From: Bathymodiolus brooksi
Taxonomy: Eukaryota; Mollusca; Bivalvia; Mytilida; Modiolidae
NCBI GenBank assembly: GCA_963680875.1
Contig: OY804579.1
Coordinates: 27,885,804-27,949,803 of the forward strand
Reading direction: 5' to 3'
DNA: 64,000 nucleotides
A program made the translations under genes and the position numbers. Of this stretch, positions 22,826 to 34,775 are shown in pieces (positions within the stretch are counted from its first letter, which is position 1; the number at the start of each line of letters is the position of its first letter). The notes beneath the pieces are model-generated. The model was given only the letters and a program-made list of their open reading frames with translations, did no database searches and was not told the origin of the DNA.

Positions 22826-24690
22826 AACTGTGATAATCATAGATGCCTATGTCTCACAAGCTGCTTTGGTAAACTTTTTACATCTCTATTACAAAATAGA
22901 CTACATAGATTTTTAGATGATAAAAATTTATATAATAGATTCCAGGCAGGTTTCAGACCAGATTATCGAACTACTGATCATATATTTACTATAAAAAGCT
23001 ATATTAAATAAATATCTTTATAAAAATAAAAAGCAAGTATTTGCATGCTTTGTAGACTTCTCCAAAGTATTTGATTCACTCTCGCATGAAGCACTATTTC
23101 AAAAACTTTATACACTTGGAATCAAAGGAATTTTTTTTCAATTAATTCGTAATATGTACACACATGCAACATTTGTTGTGAAAAAAGACCATACTATTAC
23201 TGATCCCTCAATTTTAGGAAAAGGAGTCCGACAAGCGATGGGTTAAGCCCCATTCTATTCAATATATTTATTAACGATATTGATTCCATATTCTCTTCAG
23301 ATTCTTGTCTTCCGGTGCAGCTTATTGATACAAAACTAGATTGCCTATTGTATGCTGATGATCTACTTTTATTATCAGAGAGTAAAGAAGGTCTCCAATC
23401 TTGCTTAGACTCTCTCAAGGCATATTGTGACAGATGGAAGTTGAAAGTAAATTTAAACAAAACAAAAATCATGATTTTTAGCAAAGGCCATAAGAACTTT
23501 AAAAAGTTCCATTTTTTCTATAATAACTTAGAAATTGAAATTGTTGAGAAATACAAATATTTAGGCCTCATTATTTATTCTAATGGCAATTTTAAACATG
23601 CTGCTGAACACCTATATAACCAAAGTTTAAAGGCCCTTTTTTCTCTACATTCTTAGATATTTGGATTCAATAACATAGACCACAGGTTGAAATTAAAACT
23701 TTTTGATATGCTTATAAGACCTATATGTACATATGGGTCTGAGATTTGGATTAGTGATTTCACTTTAAAAGACTCTTGCATTGATAAATTGCCATTTGAA
23801 AAGATTCATAATAAATTTTGTAAAAATATTCTGGGAGTCCACAAAAAAAGCTCAAATTTTGCAGCTAAATGGGAATTAGCGAGGCCACCAGTTCTAAATC
23901 TTATAACTATTCTTGCACCTAAATATTTCAATAGACTAAAACAACTTCCCTCTGATAGGTTGCTTGGAGAGGTCTATGAGGTAGATAAATCTCTATTTAT
24001 TGATGGACATAGATCTTGGTAAAAAAAATTATTCACAACTCTCTACAAAATTTGAATTTAACTAGTTTAGATTTTGACATTAATAAAATAAATCAGTTGT
24101 TAACTGACCAACATTCTAAGGTCACTTTAAATAAACTACAACATTTATCTACTCAAGAACATGATAATAAACTATTTTTCTTTGCAAATATCTATCCAAA
24201 AGATTTTATTTTACAAGATTATCTTTCATTAAAACTTCCAGTAAATATTACTAGAGAACTAACCAAATTAAGATTAAGTTCTCATAGCCTTTTAATTGAA
24301 AAAGGTAGATATTTTAGACTGAAAATAAAAAGAGAAAATAGAATATGATCTCAATGCAATCAAATAGAAGATGAACAACACTTTCTTATTCATTGCACTA
24401 AATTTGCTAATGTTAGAAAACTTTTATTAAAAAAATTAAACATTAAACTGCAAGATCTGTGTCCAAGTGAATATATGAAAACAATAACCAGATTGTTAAA
24501 TCCAAATAGTATTGATGACACTATGAATATATGTCACTATATCAAAGATTAAAATCTTTGTTTATTTTTCTTAAATATGATATTTTGTCATTTAAAAATG
24601 TAATGTATTCATAATTATATATGTTTACTGATTTAATATCATGTTAATGTGGGGAGGACATCAATGTTTGATTGATTTTTCTTATTAATA
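22826..24690 (+). pseudogene. Non-LTR retrotransposon (LINE) reverse-transcriptase pseudogene 1
   Basis: The plus strand encodes the C-terminal two thirds of a LINE ORF2, in several frames. In order these are: finger region LYNRFQAGFRPDYRTTDHIF (about 22,930); motif A VFACFVDFSKVFDSL (about 23,040); GVRQ followed by a frameshift and an in-frame stop where GDGLSP is expected (about 23,235); motif C LLYADDLLLLSE (about 23,345) with both catalytic Asp intact; thumb and C-terminal region to 24,552. The C-terminal Cys/His cluster near 24,350-24,400 (SQCN ... EDEQHFLIHC) has a TGA where a first Cys is expected. A 3' UTR follows to 'aataaaaacttgaaac' at about 24,690. The 5' part is missing, and an inverted HINE terminus abuts it at 22,822. 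Clade not assigned. Confidence 0.85.
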
Positions 24691-24894
24691 AAAACTTGAA
24701 ACTAATATCATTTGAGACATGATTACCTCCCTTGACGAAATGCTTCATATAGCATTTTACACAAATAATGTATTTATTGCCAAGAAATTACTGTATTAAA
24801 TTTGTATTTCAGTTTAATTTGAGAACTTGCAAAAATCATATGTAGAAAATTCAAAAAGCAAAATACCTCGTAAGAAATACTGCAAACATAATTA

Positions 24895-27080
24895 ATAATT
24901 AAGCCATTAAGCCATTTATCACAAACAAAGGTAGCTATTTTGAAAATAATATTATTTTAACAGAGGACGATAGAATTATAAATGATCAAAATGAGGTGGC
25001 TGAAACATTTAATGAATTTTTTGTTAATGTAGCTAAAGACATTGGAAAAGACAGCTGTGCTGTAAATCAGGAACATCCAAGTGTAAAGGTAATTTCAGAA
25101 CATAAATACTCAGAAAACAAATTAAAGTTCGAATCTATTGATATTTCATTCATAGAAAAACAAATAGATAAAATGAATATCAACAAAGCCACTGGCAAAG
25201 ATGGTATTTCTGTAAAAATTTTGAAAATTGCAAAACCGATTGTTAGTAAACCTATTACAATGCTTATAAACAAAACAATAGAAAATGCCTCATTTCCAAA
25301 CAAACTTAAAGAGGCACAGGTTGTACCGCTCCATAAAAAGAACAGCAAACTGGAGGTTGGTAACTATAGACCTGTCAGTATACTACCAGTGGTGTCAAAG
25401 TTCTTCGAGAGAGCCATATATGAACAACTTTCACATTATTTTGAAAATATTTTTCATCCTTCTTTATCTGCATTTAGACCAGGTTTTGGCTGCAACACTG
25501 CACTGTTGAAAATTATTGAAGATTGGAAAAAAGCCATTGATTGTAATCAGTATACAGCTGCAGTGCTTATGGATCTCTCGAAGGCCTTCGACTGCCTACC
25601 TCATGATCTTTTGATTTTAAAACTTGAAGCATATGGAATGTCTAAGTCAGCATTAGATTTAATGCATAGTTATTTATCTGAAAGGAAACAGTGTGTAAAA
25701 GTTGGTGTTGATTTTAGTGCTTGTAAAAATACTTATAAAGGTGTGCCACAAGGTTCAATACCTGTATTGTTTAATATTTTTAAATGACATTTTTAATTTT
25801 GTAGAAGAAAGTATTTTATATAACTATGCTGATGACAATACATTGTCATACTCAGACACAGAATTGAATAAGGTTGTGGATATTTTGGAAAAGGAAAGTT
25901 TAAATTTAATCCATTGGTTTTCCCACAACCAGATGAAAGCAAATCCAGATAAATTCCAGGCAATTGCCATTGGTTCAAAAACTTTAAATGAAAGTATTAG
26001 TTTTAATTTGGATGGAAACAAAATTGATTGTGAAAAAGAAGTAAAGTTGCTGGGTGTCACAATAGATTGTCAACTAAAATTCAACACTCATATCTCAAAT
26101 ATATGTAAAAAAGCTTCAAGACAATTAAATGTATTAAAACGTATAGGTAAACATTTAACAAAATTAGGTAGATTAACTATATATTTTTCTTTTATAATGA
26201 GTAATTTTAATTATTGTCCAATTGTTTGGCATTTCTGTGGTGAGACCAATACCAGAAAAATTGAAAAAATTCAAGAAAGGGCCCTCAGATTTATTTATGA
26301 AGATTATAGTAGTTCATATGAAGACCTGTTGAATAAATCAAGATTACCAACATTAAAGATCAGATGCCTTAGAACAATGGCAATTGAAGTTTACAAAATT
26401 TTGAATAAAAAAAGTCCAATGTATTTAAATGATTTATTTGTGTATAAAGAAAGTCGCTATTCTTTTAGGAAAACAAATACAGTAGAAGTACCCCAGGTGA
26501 GAACAACATATCATGGTTTACATTCTTTTAGATTTGCAGGTGCCACACTCTGGAATGAGCTACCCAATGAATTGCGGAATGTTTCTAGTCTCAGTCAGTT
26601 CAAAAGTTTAATTAATTCATGGAGTGATGGCTCATGCAGGTGTGGCTCTTGTAAGTCTTAAAGGTATGCTCTTATTCAGTTCATTCTTACTCATGCTACA
26701 TATACTTATTCATTTGCTTAGTGATTTCAATTTTATTTTTATTTTGCTAGTTTTAGTGGCTAATTTATATGCATGGCTTTTATTGATGTAATGCATTGCT
26801 TTGTATGTTTGTCTGTAATATGCAATTATTTGTCCATGCAGTTTTCTGGTCTTATGAAGTCAGTGTGCAGAGAGGCACTTGCCACATGTGCACTGACTGG
26901 AGGCCCAGAAATCTAATATGTGGTTTTAATGCATGACATTGTTTTATTTTATTTTTTTATTTACTGTGTTGTAATTTATATCTTAAAATGCATGTTGGTT
27001 TAAAAAGTGCATGAGAGCTTGTGTTTGTACTGTTTGTAAATGTACCGACATTAAATAAAACTTTTGATTTGATTTGATTT
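24895..27080 (+). pseudogene. LINE reverse-transcriptase pseudogene 2 (CR1/Jockey-like group)
   Basis: The 5' truncation is in the linker before the RT domain (about 24,900, KPFITNKGSYFENNIILTED). The main frame from 24,996 runs through NINKATGKDGISVKILK, then VVPLHKKNSK and NYRPVSILPVVSKFFERAIY, then motif A (AVLMDLSKAFDCLPHDLL, about 25,570) to GVPQGS. Two residues are missing after GS and one base is lost just before 25,787, so the ORF stops. The rest continues in the next frame (from about 25,775): NYADDNTLS (motif C, both Asp present), the thumb, and a C-terminal segment with ATLWNELPNELRN and a CRCGSC end at 26,661. A 3' UTR of about 400 bp ends 'aaataaaactttt' plus (GATTT)n, the short-repeat tail typical of CR1-type LINEs. 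Apart from the one frameshift it is well preserved, so it is fairly young. Confidence 0.9.
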
Positions 27081-27082
27081 AG

Positions 27083-27360
27083 TTCAGTTGCTCATGCTAC
27101 ATGTACCTATTCTTTTTGCCTAGTGCTTTTTATGTTCTTATGCTAGTTTTAGTACTTTATAAACATGTTTTAAGCTATTTATGTAATGCTTGTATATTTA
27201 TCTGTTATCTGCAAATGTTTGTATGCCTCCTGACATAATATATTTTGTCTATTGTTATATATGTCGGTAAAAAGCTCTACAGAGCTTATGTTATATGTTT
27301 GTAAAAACTCCGACTTTAAATAAAACTTTTTATACTTTTTTTTTTTTTTTTTTTTTTTTT
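27083..27360 (+). mobile_element. 5'-truncated second copy of the LINE 2 3' end
   Basis: The sequence from 'agttcagttgctcatgctac' repeats the 3' UTR that begins at 26,678 ('ttcagttcattcttactcat'), including 'gccta/cttagtg' and 'aaataaaactttt'. It ends in a long T run (about 27,337-27,360). The copy is about 275 bp long and abuts the tail of the preceding LINE. Confidence 0.75.
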
Positions 27361-29034
27361 AATAATTATTACCACATTTTATTCAGTATTCTTTAAAGTC
27401 ATGTGACTAGTGTCAGTCTCTACCTTAATACAAAGGTAGACTACTTTTTAGGCGTTGACAGAGATTGGCTAGAGTGTAAGGACCGACAACTCTGGGTAGA
27501 TTGCCCATCATCATCTATCGAGTGTACATGTACGTTTCACTCCCCTACCTGTGATATCGCCTATAGGTAACGTTTGATTTGACAACTCAAGTAACACGAG
27601 TCGCTATATTTTCAACAACAAAAAAGGAACCGAGTTCAACGTTAGTACACCACACCGCACTAGTGTTAGGTGAATACATCCCGTTCATATTATCGTGATC
27701 ATAAAAACAGCTTGACAGATACTATATTTTGTACTACGGAATCCCTTTAAAACATATGCAAAAATTAAAACAGTTCACAACCGTAAATCTTCATATCTTA
27801 TTCAAACATATTCATACTTTAAATTTAGTCGAAAACAAGATACAACTTATTGTTTACCATTGCATTGATTTATATTATTGTGTTTACATGTTATTCTTTT
27901 GTACTTGAATGTCAATTTCATCGTGTGAATGTGTATTTCATATACTTACCTGTTAATTGTTATTTACAGGGTTAAAACCTTTTGGTTAACGAAATAAATT
28001 ATATGTTATTAGTACTTGGATCAGTTCTTTATTTATCTACCCTACTGAGCAGCCCGGTTTTATAAGTGTTGGTTCAAGTTTCTTTGATTTGTGACTTCAT
28101 TTTCTAAGCTGAATTCCACTCAAAACTAATAAAATAGTGATTTATTTTGATACAATTCACACCAATATTGTAAAAAGTGAAATAATTGTAATCAAAGTCA
28201 TTTTAGCTCATCTTGTTGATGCACATTTTTATATATTATATTAATATTAAGCAGACAACATACTTTTTGTTTTATTTTTAAACTTGACCCAAACAGGTAA
28301 GACAAAAAAGGGACACCTTTTAGATTAAGTTTATTTTGTGCATATGTCTTTTGTTGCAACAACAATAGCAATGCCGTCCACATTTGTTTGATTCTAGCCG
28401 TTCTGTTGGAATACCTGCGCATGATCAAGAGTCACACATTTTATTCCAATCAAACTGTACCTTGTGCATTATGAAACGAAGTCGAAGGTGATGGTCAAAA
28501 GAAAATAAAGGCAGAAACAATGGTTACCAAGACGACTGCACACTAGAAATAGGAAAATAGTAAAAAAAAGAAAAAACAACAACAAAAAACACCAGGTTAA
28601 AATATGCCGGAAAAACAGACTTTCAGACAAACTCTGCATATGCAAAGAAATTACATGGGGTAAGAAATTTCAGTGTTCTGAACTTCACATGGAATAACAT
28701 GTGATCACTAAACTTGTCCGTAAGGCGTAACCAGTAAGATTCGTGCTACTTCGTACAGACGAAAACAGTTCGGATTATTTCTTAAACATCTAGGCTTAGT
28801 TAATACAGTATCTTCCTCTTGCTTTGCCGTAAGTCGTTTTTTTATAGTCATACAAATATTATCCAATATTAATAATAATATGGAAAGCCCCTGGCCCTGT
28901 TGCTAAAAATAGTATCTAAATCATTCATCTCACTTGAAAATCACATTCACTGGTATTGACAAAAATGTGAATAAAAAGTTTGAAGCCCACAAATTTTCAA
29001 TGAAAAAATGAAGAGATAAGTCTCTCTTGAAATA
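27361..29034. other. Unassigned stretch
   Basis: No domain-bearing ORF, TIR pair or tandem repeat was recognised. 28,198-28,428 (minus) is open but has no known features. Confidence 0.35.
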
Positions 29035-30990
29035 TAGCATGGTGTTATCGGTTTTCGTGCTAATATGAGACAGGCAACCTGTTTGAAGGACGAAGTCCTA
29101 AAATTTCAATAATACAATGATCCGTTCACGTTAGCCTCACCGGATGCAATTACAAACAATTTCGATGATATTGACCGTGGCATTTGATAATAAATTTGAC
29201 CAAATTGATGAAGCTGTTTGCATGTTCATATTTCAGATTAAACACCAATATTCCTTTTGAATCATAGCCCATATATTATTCAATGCATTGTTACAGGTTT
29301 TAAACAGATTTTCAATACCCCGTTCTAGTCACTCTGTGACTTAGATCCGGACACAATTTCGAACGACATCATAATAACCTTTCTAGTGTAAATTATTTAA
29401 TGACAACTGTTAAAATTGAAAGAGCATACATTAATTTACGTTCACATATCTATTTGTATATAATACACATGACATAAAAACCTTTCCTTTATTCATACCA
29501 TAAATGTGTGCCAGTTTGCATTCGGAATTCCTTGGACTCTTCAATGAATAAGGTACATCACAGATTTTGACATTTTGGGATAGATCAAGGTAAGGAAAAT
29601 GTATTATATTGACTGTTTTTGTTTTAATTTCAATGTGTTCTACATATGCATAGAACCAGGAGATCATATTCTTTCCAATTACAGGCATAAGATAACAAAA
29701 TATGTGTACCTCAATGAATTTTAGCGATAGATTCCAAGTGCAATTGTCGATCGTTTTCTGTTTACAAATATGAAAACCCGTCATCTGCAACATTCAACAA
29801 CTGCGCATGAATAATTTTCTCCCAAAACACAAGTAATTTAGCGTTGTATCTATTTATAAAAGCATTTTTTTAATTCATGTTTTGAAGGAACAATTAGGCG
29901 ACATACTATTTATTTCGTTCGTAATTCCGTCCGGTGAGGCTATTATCTTTTATTTTGAATTTTACCTATGCCGCTCTTCCATCAGGAGTTTCGTAGAAAG
30001 AGATTTTTTTATTCGAATTTTATTAAAAGTTTATTTCGATTTTGCATCGAGTAAATAATCAAAGAATTGGGAATTTTTCATTGAAATAGATTTCTTTTGC
30101 GTTTCTAAGTTATCAATTGATCTATTTTTTAAACTTCCGGTGAGCAGATTTTTGACTATCAATATAGAAGGAAAAATCGGACAGCTTACCGTTAGAAGGA
30201 CTTCGTCCTTTATTATCGATTTTCCGATATAGCGATTAACAGTGTTAACCCTTCATTCATATGACGATTGGAATTTTCAAAGAATGGCTAGTTAAATATT
30301 TCTTTGTACATAAGATTGTTTTTAAAGCCATTCTTATATTTTAATATACTCTCGATTATCTGGTAACTTTTGTTGTCAGTAAAATGGCGTCATCTGTTTT
30401 CGTGTGAAGTAAAAACAAGGCCGATATACGGTATGGAAACGAATATATAATACGGAAATGGCTGGCTTTAAAATTTCATGGTTCTGGCCATCTACCAAAT
30501 CATACTACATCTAAATAAAATAACAGAATGTTTGAAAATGACCACTTTCAAAATTGTGTTTACTTTAGATGTTTTTTTTAATGCTGAAACCACAATGCAC
30601 TGCAAAGTGACATGTATTTTATATAAGAAACAGGCACATTTCAGTCAGCTCTTTTGTTTACAAGTACGATCAGTGACCCCATGACAGTTACATGACAGGA
30701 AGAGCCGGTGTCTGAGAGGCAGACGACATAGTTAAATTTTATATAGCCCTTCTGGATTTTTTTCCAGCTACTTTATAAATGAAGTAAATTTTTAGCATTA
30801 CAAAAAGTATGGTTCAGTAGGTAGGCTCACTATTTTTGGTACTTGCGTCTTTAAAAGCAACCTTGAACATTTTTTACAGATGTCACCGGAGGACACGTCA
30901 AAAATAATGCGTGCGCTGTGGAAATCAAAATAAAATGGATGATACGAAAAGACATGACATACGAAAACACATACCGTGATGATAACGTTT
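29035..30990 (+). repeat. Old dispersed repeat Y, copy 2 (carries X element at 29,063-30,209)
   Basis: The reverse complement matches Y copy 1 (15,715-21,175). The short piece 29,035-29,062 ('gtgttatcggttttcgtgct') and the long piece 30,210-30,990 are adjacent in copy 1 (about 21,130-21,175), so the block between them was inserted. At 30,681-30,699 this copy has two near-copies of CTGTCATG separated by TAA, at the exact point where copy 1 has the foldback element. Confidence 0.8.
29063..30209 (+). mobile_element. X element copy 1: hairpin-ended, TSD-less insertion
   Basis: It starts ATATGAGACAGGC with small hairpins (CAGG...CCTG, then GGACGAAGTCC) and ends with GGACTTCGTCC, so both ends carry the same short palindromic motif in inverse form. 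The empty site in Y copy 1 reads 'gtgctattattatcg'. The filled site is 'gtgcta' + element + 'ttattatcg', that is an A|T insertion without duplication, as Helitron-type elements do. Related copies lie at 30,996-33,990 and 41,974-43,008. A minus-strand frame of 120 codons (29,431-29,793) shows no known domain. Confidence 0.65.
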
Positions 30991-31139
30991 GTGAAATATG
31001 AGACGGGCACAACCTGTTTGAGGGCGATGTCTATATCCAACATTTGGCTGTCTTAAAAGAGAGGCATGAGAGGCGAATGGCATGCCTCCTAAAACATTTA
31101 ATAACTAGAAGAAATGTTTCCATAGTACATGTATGCCCC

Positions 31140-31701
31140 ATCCGGAACTCCTCGCGCCTTTCCCCAAGTGAAAAAACAAGCTCAGATATGAATGTATTGA
31201 TATGCGTTAAAATGCTGGTTATTCGGCCAGGATTGTGAAGAGGAAGAGAAAATAATCCTTTCCCAAAAAAAATAAAAAGTATTTTATAAAATAATTTCAT
31301 ATCAAATTTTATCTATATTATTGCCAAATAAGCATTAAAAATATAAAATCGATAAATAAAACTAATAATTATCTAAAATTTGACATTGACCTCTAATATG
31401 TAAACAAACAAGCATGGAATTTTGGCATTTGCACATATTAGATCAATTATCATGACTTCAAGCCAATCCGTCTTTGATGTTTCTTCTTAATACTGCATGC
31501 TTAGACTGTTAGCAGATAAATATCAACATGTAAGTACCTAATTTCTCCTATGCGAATCCTTGATGACTGAATCCCACATTTCTTGGATGACGGTCCTCCA
31601 TTGTTATATCATATGATTTCATAAGTCACACGGTACAAAGAATACTATTCATATCCGAGCTTGTTTTTTCACTTGGGGAAAGGAGCGAGGAGTTCCGGAT
31701 G
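31140..31701. mobile_element. TIR element of 562 bp, probable ~10-bp TSD
   Basis: Arms of about 55 bp are inverted: left ATCCGGAACTCCTCGC then 'tttccccaagtgaaaaaaca' and 'agctc-gatatgaat', with the right arm matching in reverse. Flanks read ATGTATGCCCC (31,129-31,139) and ATGTATTCCCC (31,702-31,712), with one mismatch. A 9-11-bp duplication suggests a MULE-type MITE. No coding sequence is seen inside. Confidence 0.6.
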
Positions 31702-31915
31702 ATGTATTCCCCCGCCTAACAGAAAGTTGATGCCTAAAGGGGGATAAAAAACGATGTGGGAGAAAAGGTTTCTGAAGGGGCCTAGGGAGTTATTGAATGT
31801 GCCTATGCATGTATGTTGCTAATGTCTGAAAATCGTTTTCTGAGGTTTTTACCATTTAGACTTTTTCGAGTTTCTCATAGCATGAAGTGTTAAAACATGA
31901 TGGGGTGACCATTTG

Positions 31916-33141
31916 CAGGGGTCCAAATTAGCGGTCGCCCATGGCAACCAAAATGTCACCTGGGCGACTTGAAAACGTAGAAAGATAGCCCAGCTGGCTA
32001 TTAAAAATTCCAGTAGCTCTGTATCCCTAAACTATCGTTTGTCCGTTTGTATCGTGATCGTTTTTCTGTTACCTGTTCAACTGAAATGTTTCTAACTCAA
32101 AGGAACATCAGTTATGGCTTTTCAAACACTAACAGGGATCCAGAATGCGTAGTTTATAGAATAATCCTCCGGCTAAGGAGCACTCTAAATTTCGGTCAAT
32201 TTCCAAAGTTCAAAACATACCAGTGCGGTCGTAAAGCTTACGGAAGGATTCGAGAAAAGGCGATTTTTTTTATATTTTGTAATTAATTAATTGTTATTGT
32301 TTAGATTATAGTAATTACTATGTCGTTAATATATTAAAATGTACCAAAACACAGAATTAAATCGAGACAATTCGGAATTGTTTTTTTTATCTTTAATCTT
32401 TTATCAACATCCGTGTTAAGTATCGAAAATTAAAGTTAGCAGTTAGTGATGTCTCTAAGTTTAAATGTTGTAAATGAGAAAGAAAAGGAGGAAGACATTG
32501 AAAAGAAGGGACAGAATGAAAATGAGGGAGATATTGAAGAGAGCCAAGTGAGTATGGTAATTGATGATGAGGATGTGGATAGTGATAGTCAGTATGAAAT
32601 GGAGAATGAGAAAGACCTTAGTGATAGTGAAATTGAAAGTGATCTGGAAGAAGATATAGTGTTTGGCAAACTTTTTGACTTTTCTAGAGACTGATTATTT
32701 ATTGTGTTGACAGTTCTGATCATGAAAATGTTTGATATTCTGCTTTGAAAACAATAAAAAAAAGTTCATTACTCGTTTAAATTTATGTGTTTTATTTATT
32801 TATTTTCTATTTGCAACTCACACAAATTAAGATAATAAGACCATACTACTATTCTGGTAGTTGATTTTTTTTTTAAATCAAGAAAAATGTACCAAATGTT
32901 TATATATTGGGGAAAATCCACTTTTTCAACCAGTTTTATTTCTTTCAAAAATGTGTGAAAAATGCAGGATTTGACTTAAAAAATACAAAATTTTCTTGTG
33001 GGAGGGGGGAATAACCCCCCAACCCCCCTAGTGGCCCTCATCATTTTCACCTGGGCTACTGCTTTTTAATCTGGGCTAGCAGTCTCAAAATTTCAGTGGC
33101 CCAGTTGGCTATTATGCACAAAAAGTTAATCTCGAACCCTG
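31916..33141 (+). mobile_element. CAG-TIR element with 6-bp TSD (family shared with 44,164-44,992)
   Basis: The left end is CAGGGGTCCAAATTAGC. The right end, on the minus strand, is CAGGGTTCGAGATTAAC. CATTTG flanks both sides (31,910-31,915 and 33,142-33,147). 'agcccagctggctat' near the left end and 'ggcccagttggctat' near the right are direct copies. The ends resemble hAT-type TIRs, but the duplication is 6 bp rather than 8. The element carries one small acidic ORF with a nearby polyadenylation signal. Confidence 0.7.
32449..32694 (+). CDS. Small acidic ORF inside CAG-TIR element
   Basis: Starting from ATG at 32,449 the frame encodes 81 residues, about a third of them Glu or Asp (for example VIDDEDVDSDSQYEMENEKD), with Lys-rich patches near the N-terminus and a short hydrophobic-aromatic end (FGKLFDFSRD). 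AATAAA follows at about 32,752. No globular domain, signal peptide or membrane segment is visible. It may be the acidic tail exon of a lost transposase or a small element-borne protein. No function is proposed. The regular acidic composition and the polyA signal argue mildly against chance. Confidence 0.4.
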   Translation: MSLSLNVVNEKEKEEDIEKKGQNENEGDIEESQVSMVIDDEDVDSDSQYEMENEKDLSDSEIESDLEEDIVFGKLFDFSRD

Positions 33142-33990
33142 CATTTGTATTTGAGAGAGGGGCTTGAAATATTTTGACCCAGAATTAGTTGACTCTTTTG
33201 TCGAAAATAATAAGTCAATTTCTCAGATTTACATATTTTTTGTCACAATGTGAGTGTGCAAGATAAAGGATAAGAACAGTTCCAGAGCAGATATCAAGTA
33301 GGTCCACTGAATGTATTTTTGCAGGACCTAATGTCAACAAAATGTTTATTCTATATAGTTAAGGGTTTTGGGCTTATCAAAAGGGGAATAAGGGTCAAAC
33401 GAAAATGCAATCATTTTAAATGCAGTCAAGGTTTTTCAAGCAAAGCTGCTTTGCCATTAAAAGAAAAAACTTACCTGTCATCAGGGAATTATAAAACTTG
33501 TTTTAATAATTCCCTGCTGTCATGCTTGTCTTGGCAGAATCATTTCATGTTTTTGAAATGCGGATAGCATGTAGATGTAACAGATTCCCTAGCCGAAGAC
33601 GAAAGCGAGCTGCTCTTGCTATTTGACACCAGCTCACACAAAGTATTCAGAGAGGGGAGAATCATCCTTTCAGGAGAAATGCATGGACTTTCATGAAATT
33701 CATCCCAGGGTTGCATACGACCTGGCACATGTGTGTATTTCATGATCAGTACACACTAACAAATGACGTACTACACATAACGCTTTGTGTGGATATTATA
33801 AGTTTTCTTTTAGAATTTTGATTTGAGTTTATTTGAATTTTTCAGAATATAAACAATAAGAGATTTCAGGATTTCTCATTGAAATAAATTTTATTGCGAT
33901 TTTAAATACTATTTTGTTCAATATTTTTACACTTCCGGTGAAAAAATATTTGGCTATGAATACAATAGTCACGTGACTAAAATTCGTATA

Positions 33991-34775
33991 GGGTCATGTG
34001 AACTATTGCCATCACTTGGCGTCCGTCTGAAAGTACAAGACCAATGGAAACCAAACTTGGTCTGAATCATCACTAGGGTGTCTAGTTTCAAAATTGTGTC
34101 CAGTGATGCCGTGCACCAACCAACATGGCCGCTGTTACTAAAAATAGAACATATGGTAAAATTGCAGGTTTTGGGTAATAACTCAAAAACCGTTAATAAT
34201 ATCAAAAATCTGACATGGGATAAAAATGATCAGCACATCAAGATCTACCTATCCTGCAATTTTGAAGTAAATCTGATTGCCCATCTTGGAGTTATTGCCC
34301 TTTTTTCATCAAATTTGTAAAATTTTTAAACTTTTCGTCTTATATTTCAAAAACTATAAGAGATAAAGGTTAACTTTAAATTGCAAAAATGTGCGGCATA
34401 TCATGATCTACCCACCCTGCAATTTTGAAGTAAATCCCATTACCCATTTTGGAGTTATTTCCCTTTTTTCATCAAATTTTCAAAATTTTAATACTTTTCG
34501 TCCTTTATTTCAAAAACTATAAGAGGATGGTAGGTTGAAACTGCAAACATGTTCAGCACATCAAGATCTACCTACCCTGCAATTTTGAAGTAAATCTGAT
34601 TTCCCATATTGGAGTTATTGCCCTTTTTTCATCATTTTTTTTTTTAATTTTAATACTTTTCGTCTTATATTTCAAAAACTATTTAGAAATAGATGTTAAG
34701 TTTAAATTGCAAAAATGTGCACCATGTCAAGATCTACCTACCCTGCAATTTTGAAGTAAATCCCATTACCCATTT
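33991..34775 (+). repeat. HINE leader and ~165-bp monomers (5' end truncated)
   Basis: It begins in the middle of the usual 5' palindrome ('gggtcatgtgaactattgcc') and continues with 'atcacttggcgtccg' and the leader 'caaccaacatggccgctgtt'. Four monomers of about 165 bp follow, carrying 'atcaagatctacctaccctg', 'gaagtaaatc' and 'ggagttatt'. The same order occurs at 60,239-61,060. Confidence 0.8.

Larger units (their letters stand above)
30996..33990 (+). mobile_element. X element copy 2, split by two insertions and 3'-truncated
   Basis: The start ATATGAGACGGGCACAACCT and the 'gaggcatgagaggc' block match the copy at 41,974. After two foreign blocks (31,140-31,701 and 31,916-33,141) the sequence again matches that copy ('accagctcaca', 'cttccggtgaa', 'tttggctatgaatac', 'aaattcgtata'). 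Subtracting the insertions leaves about 1.2 kb, close to the 1.03 and 1.15 kb of the other copies. The last ~25 bp with the terminal hairpin are missing, replaced at 33,991 by the inner half of a HINE 5' palindrome. Confidence 0.65.

Noticed and set aside
29431..29793. 120-codon minus-strand ORF as a gene of the X element
   Set aside because: The other X copies do not keep the frame open, and no domain is visible.
33319..33567. 82-codon ORF as a gene
   Set aside because: It lies in the X element and is not preserved in the intact copy at 41,974-43,008.
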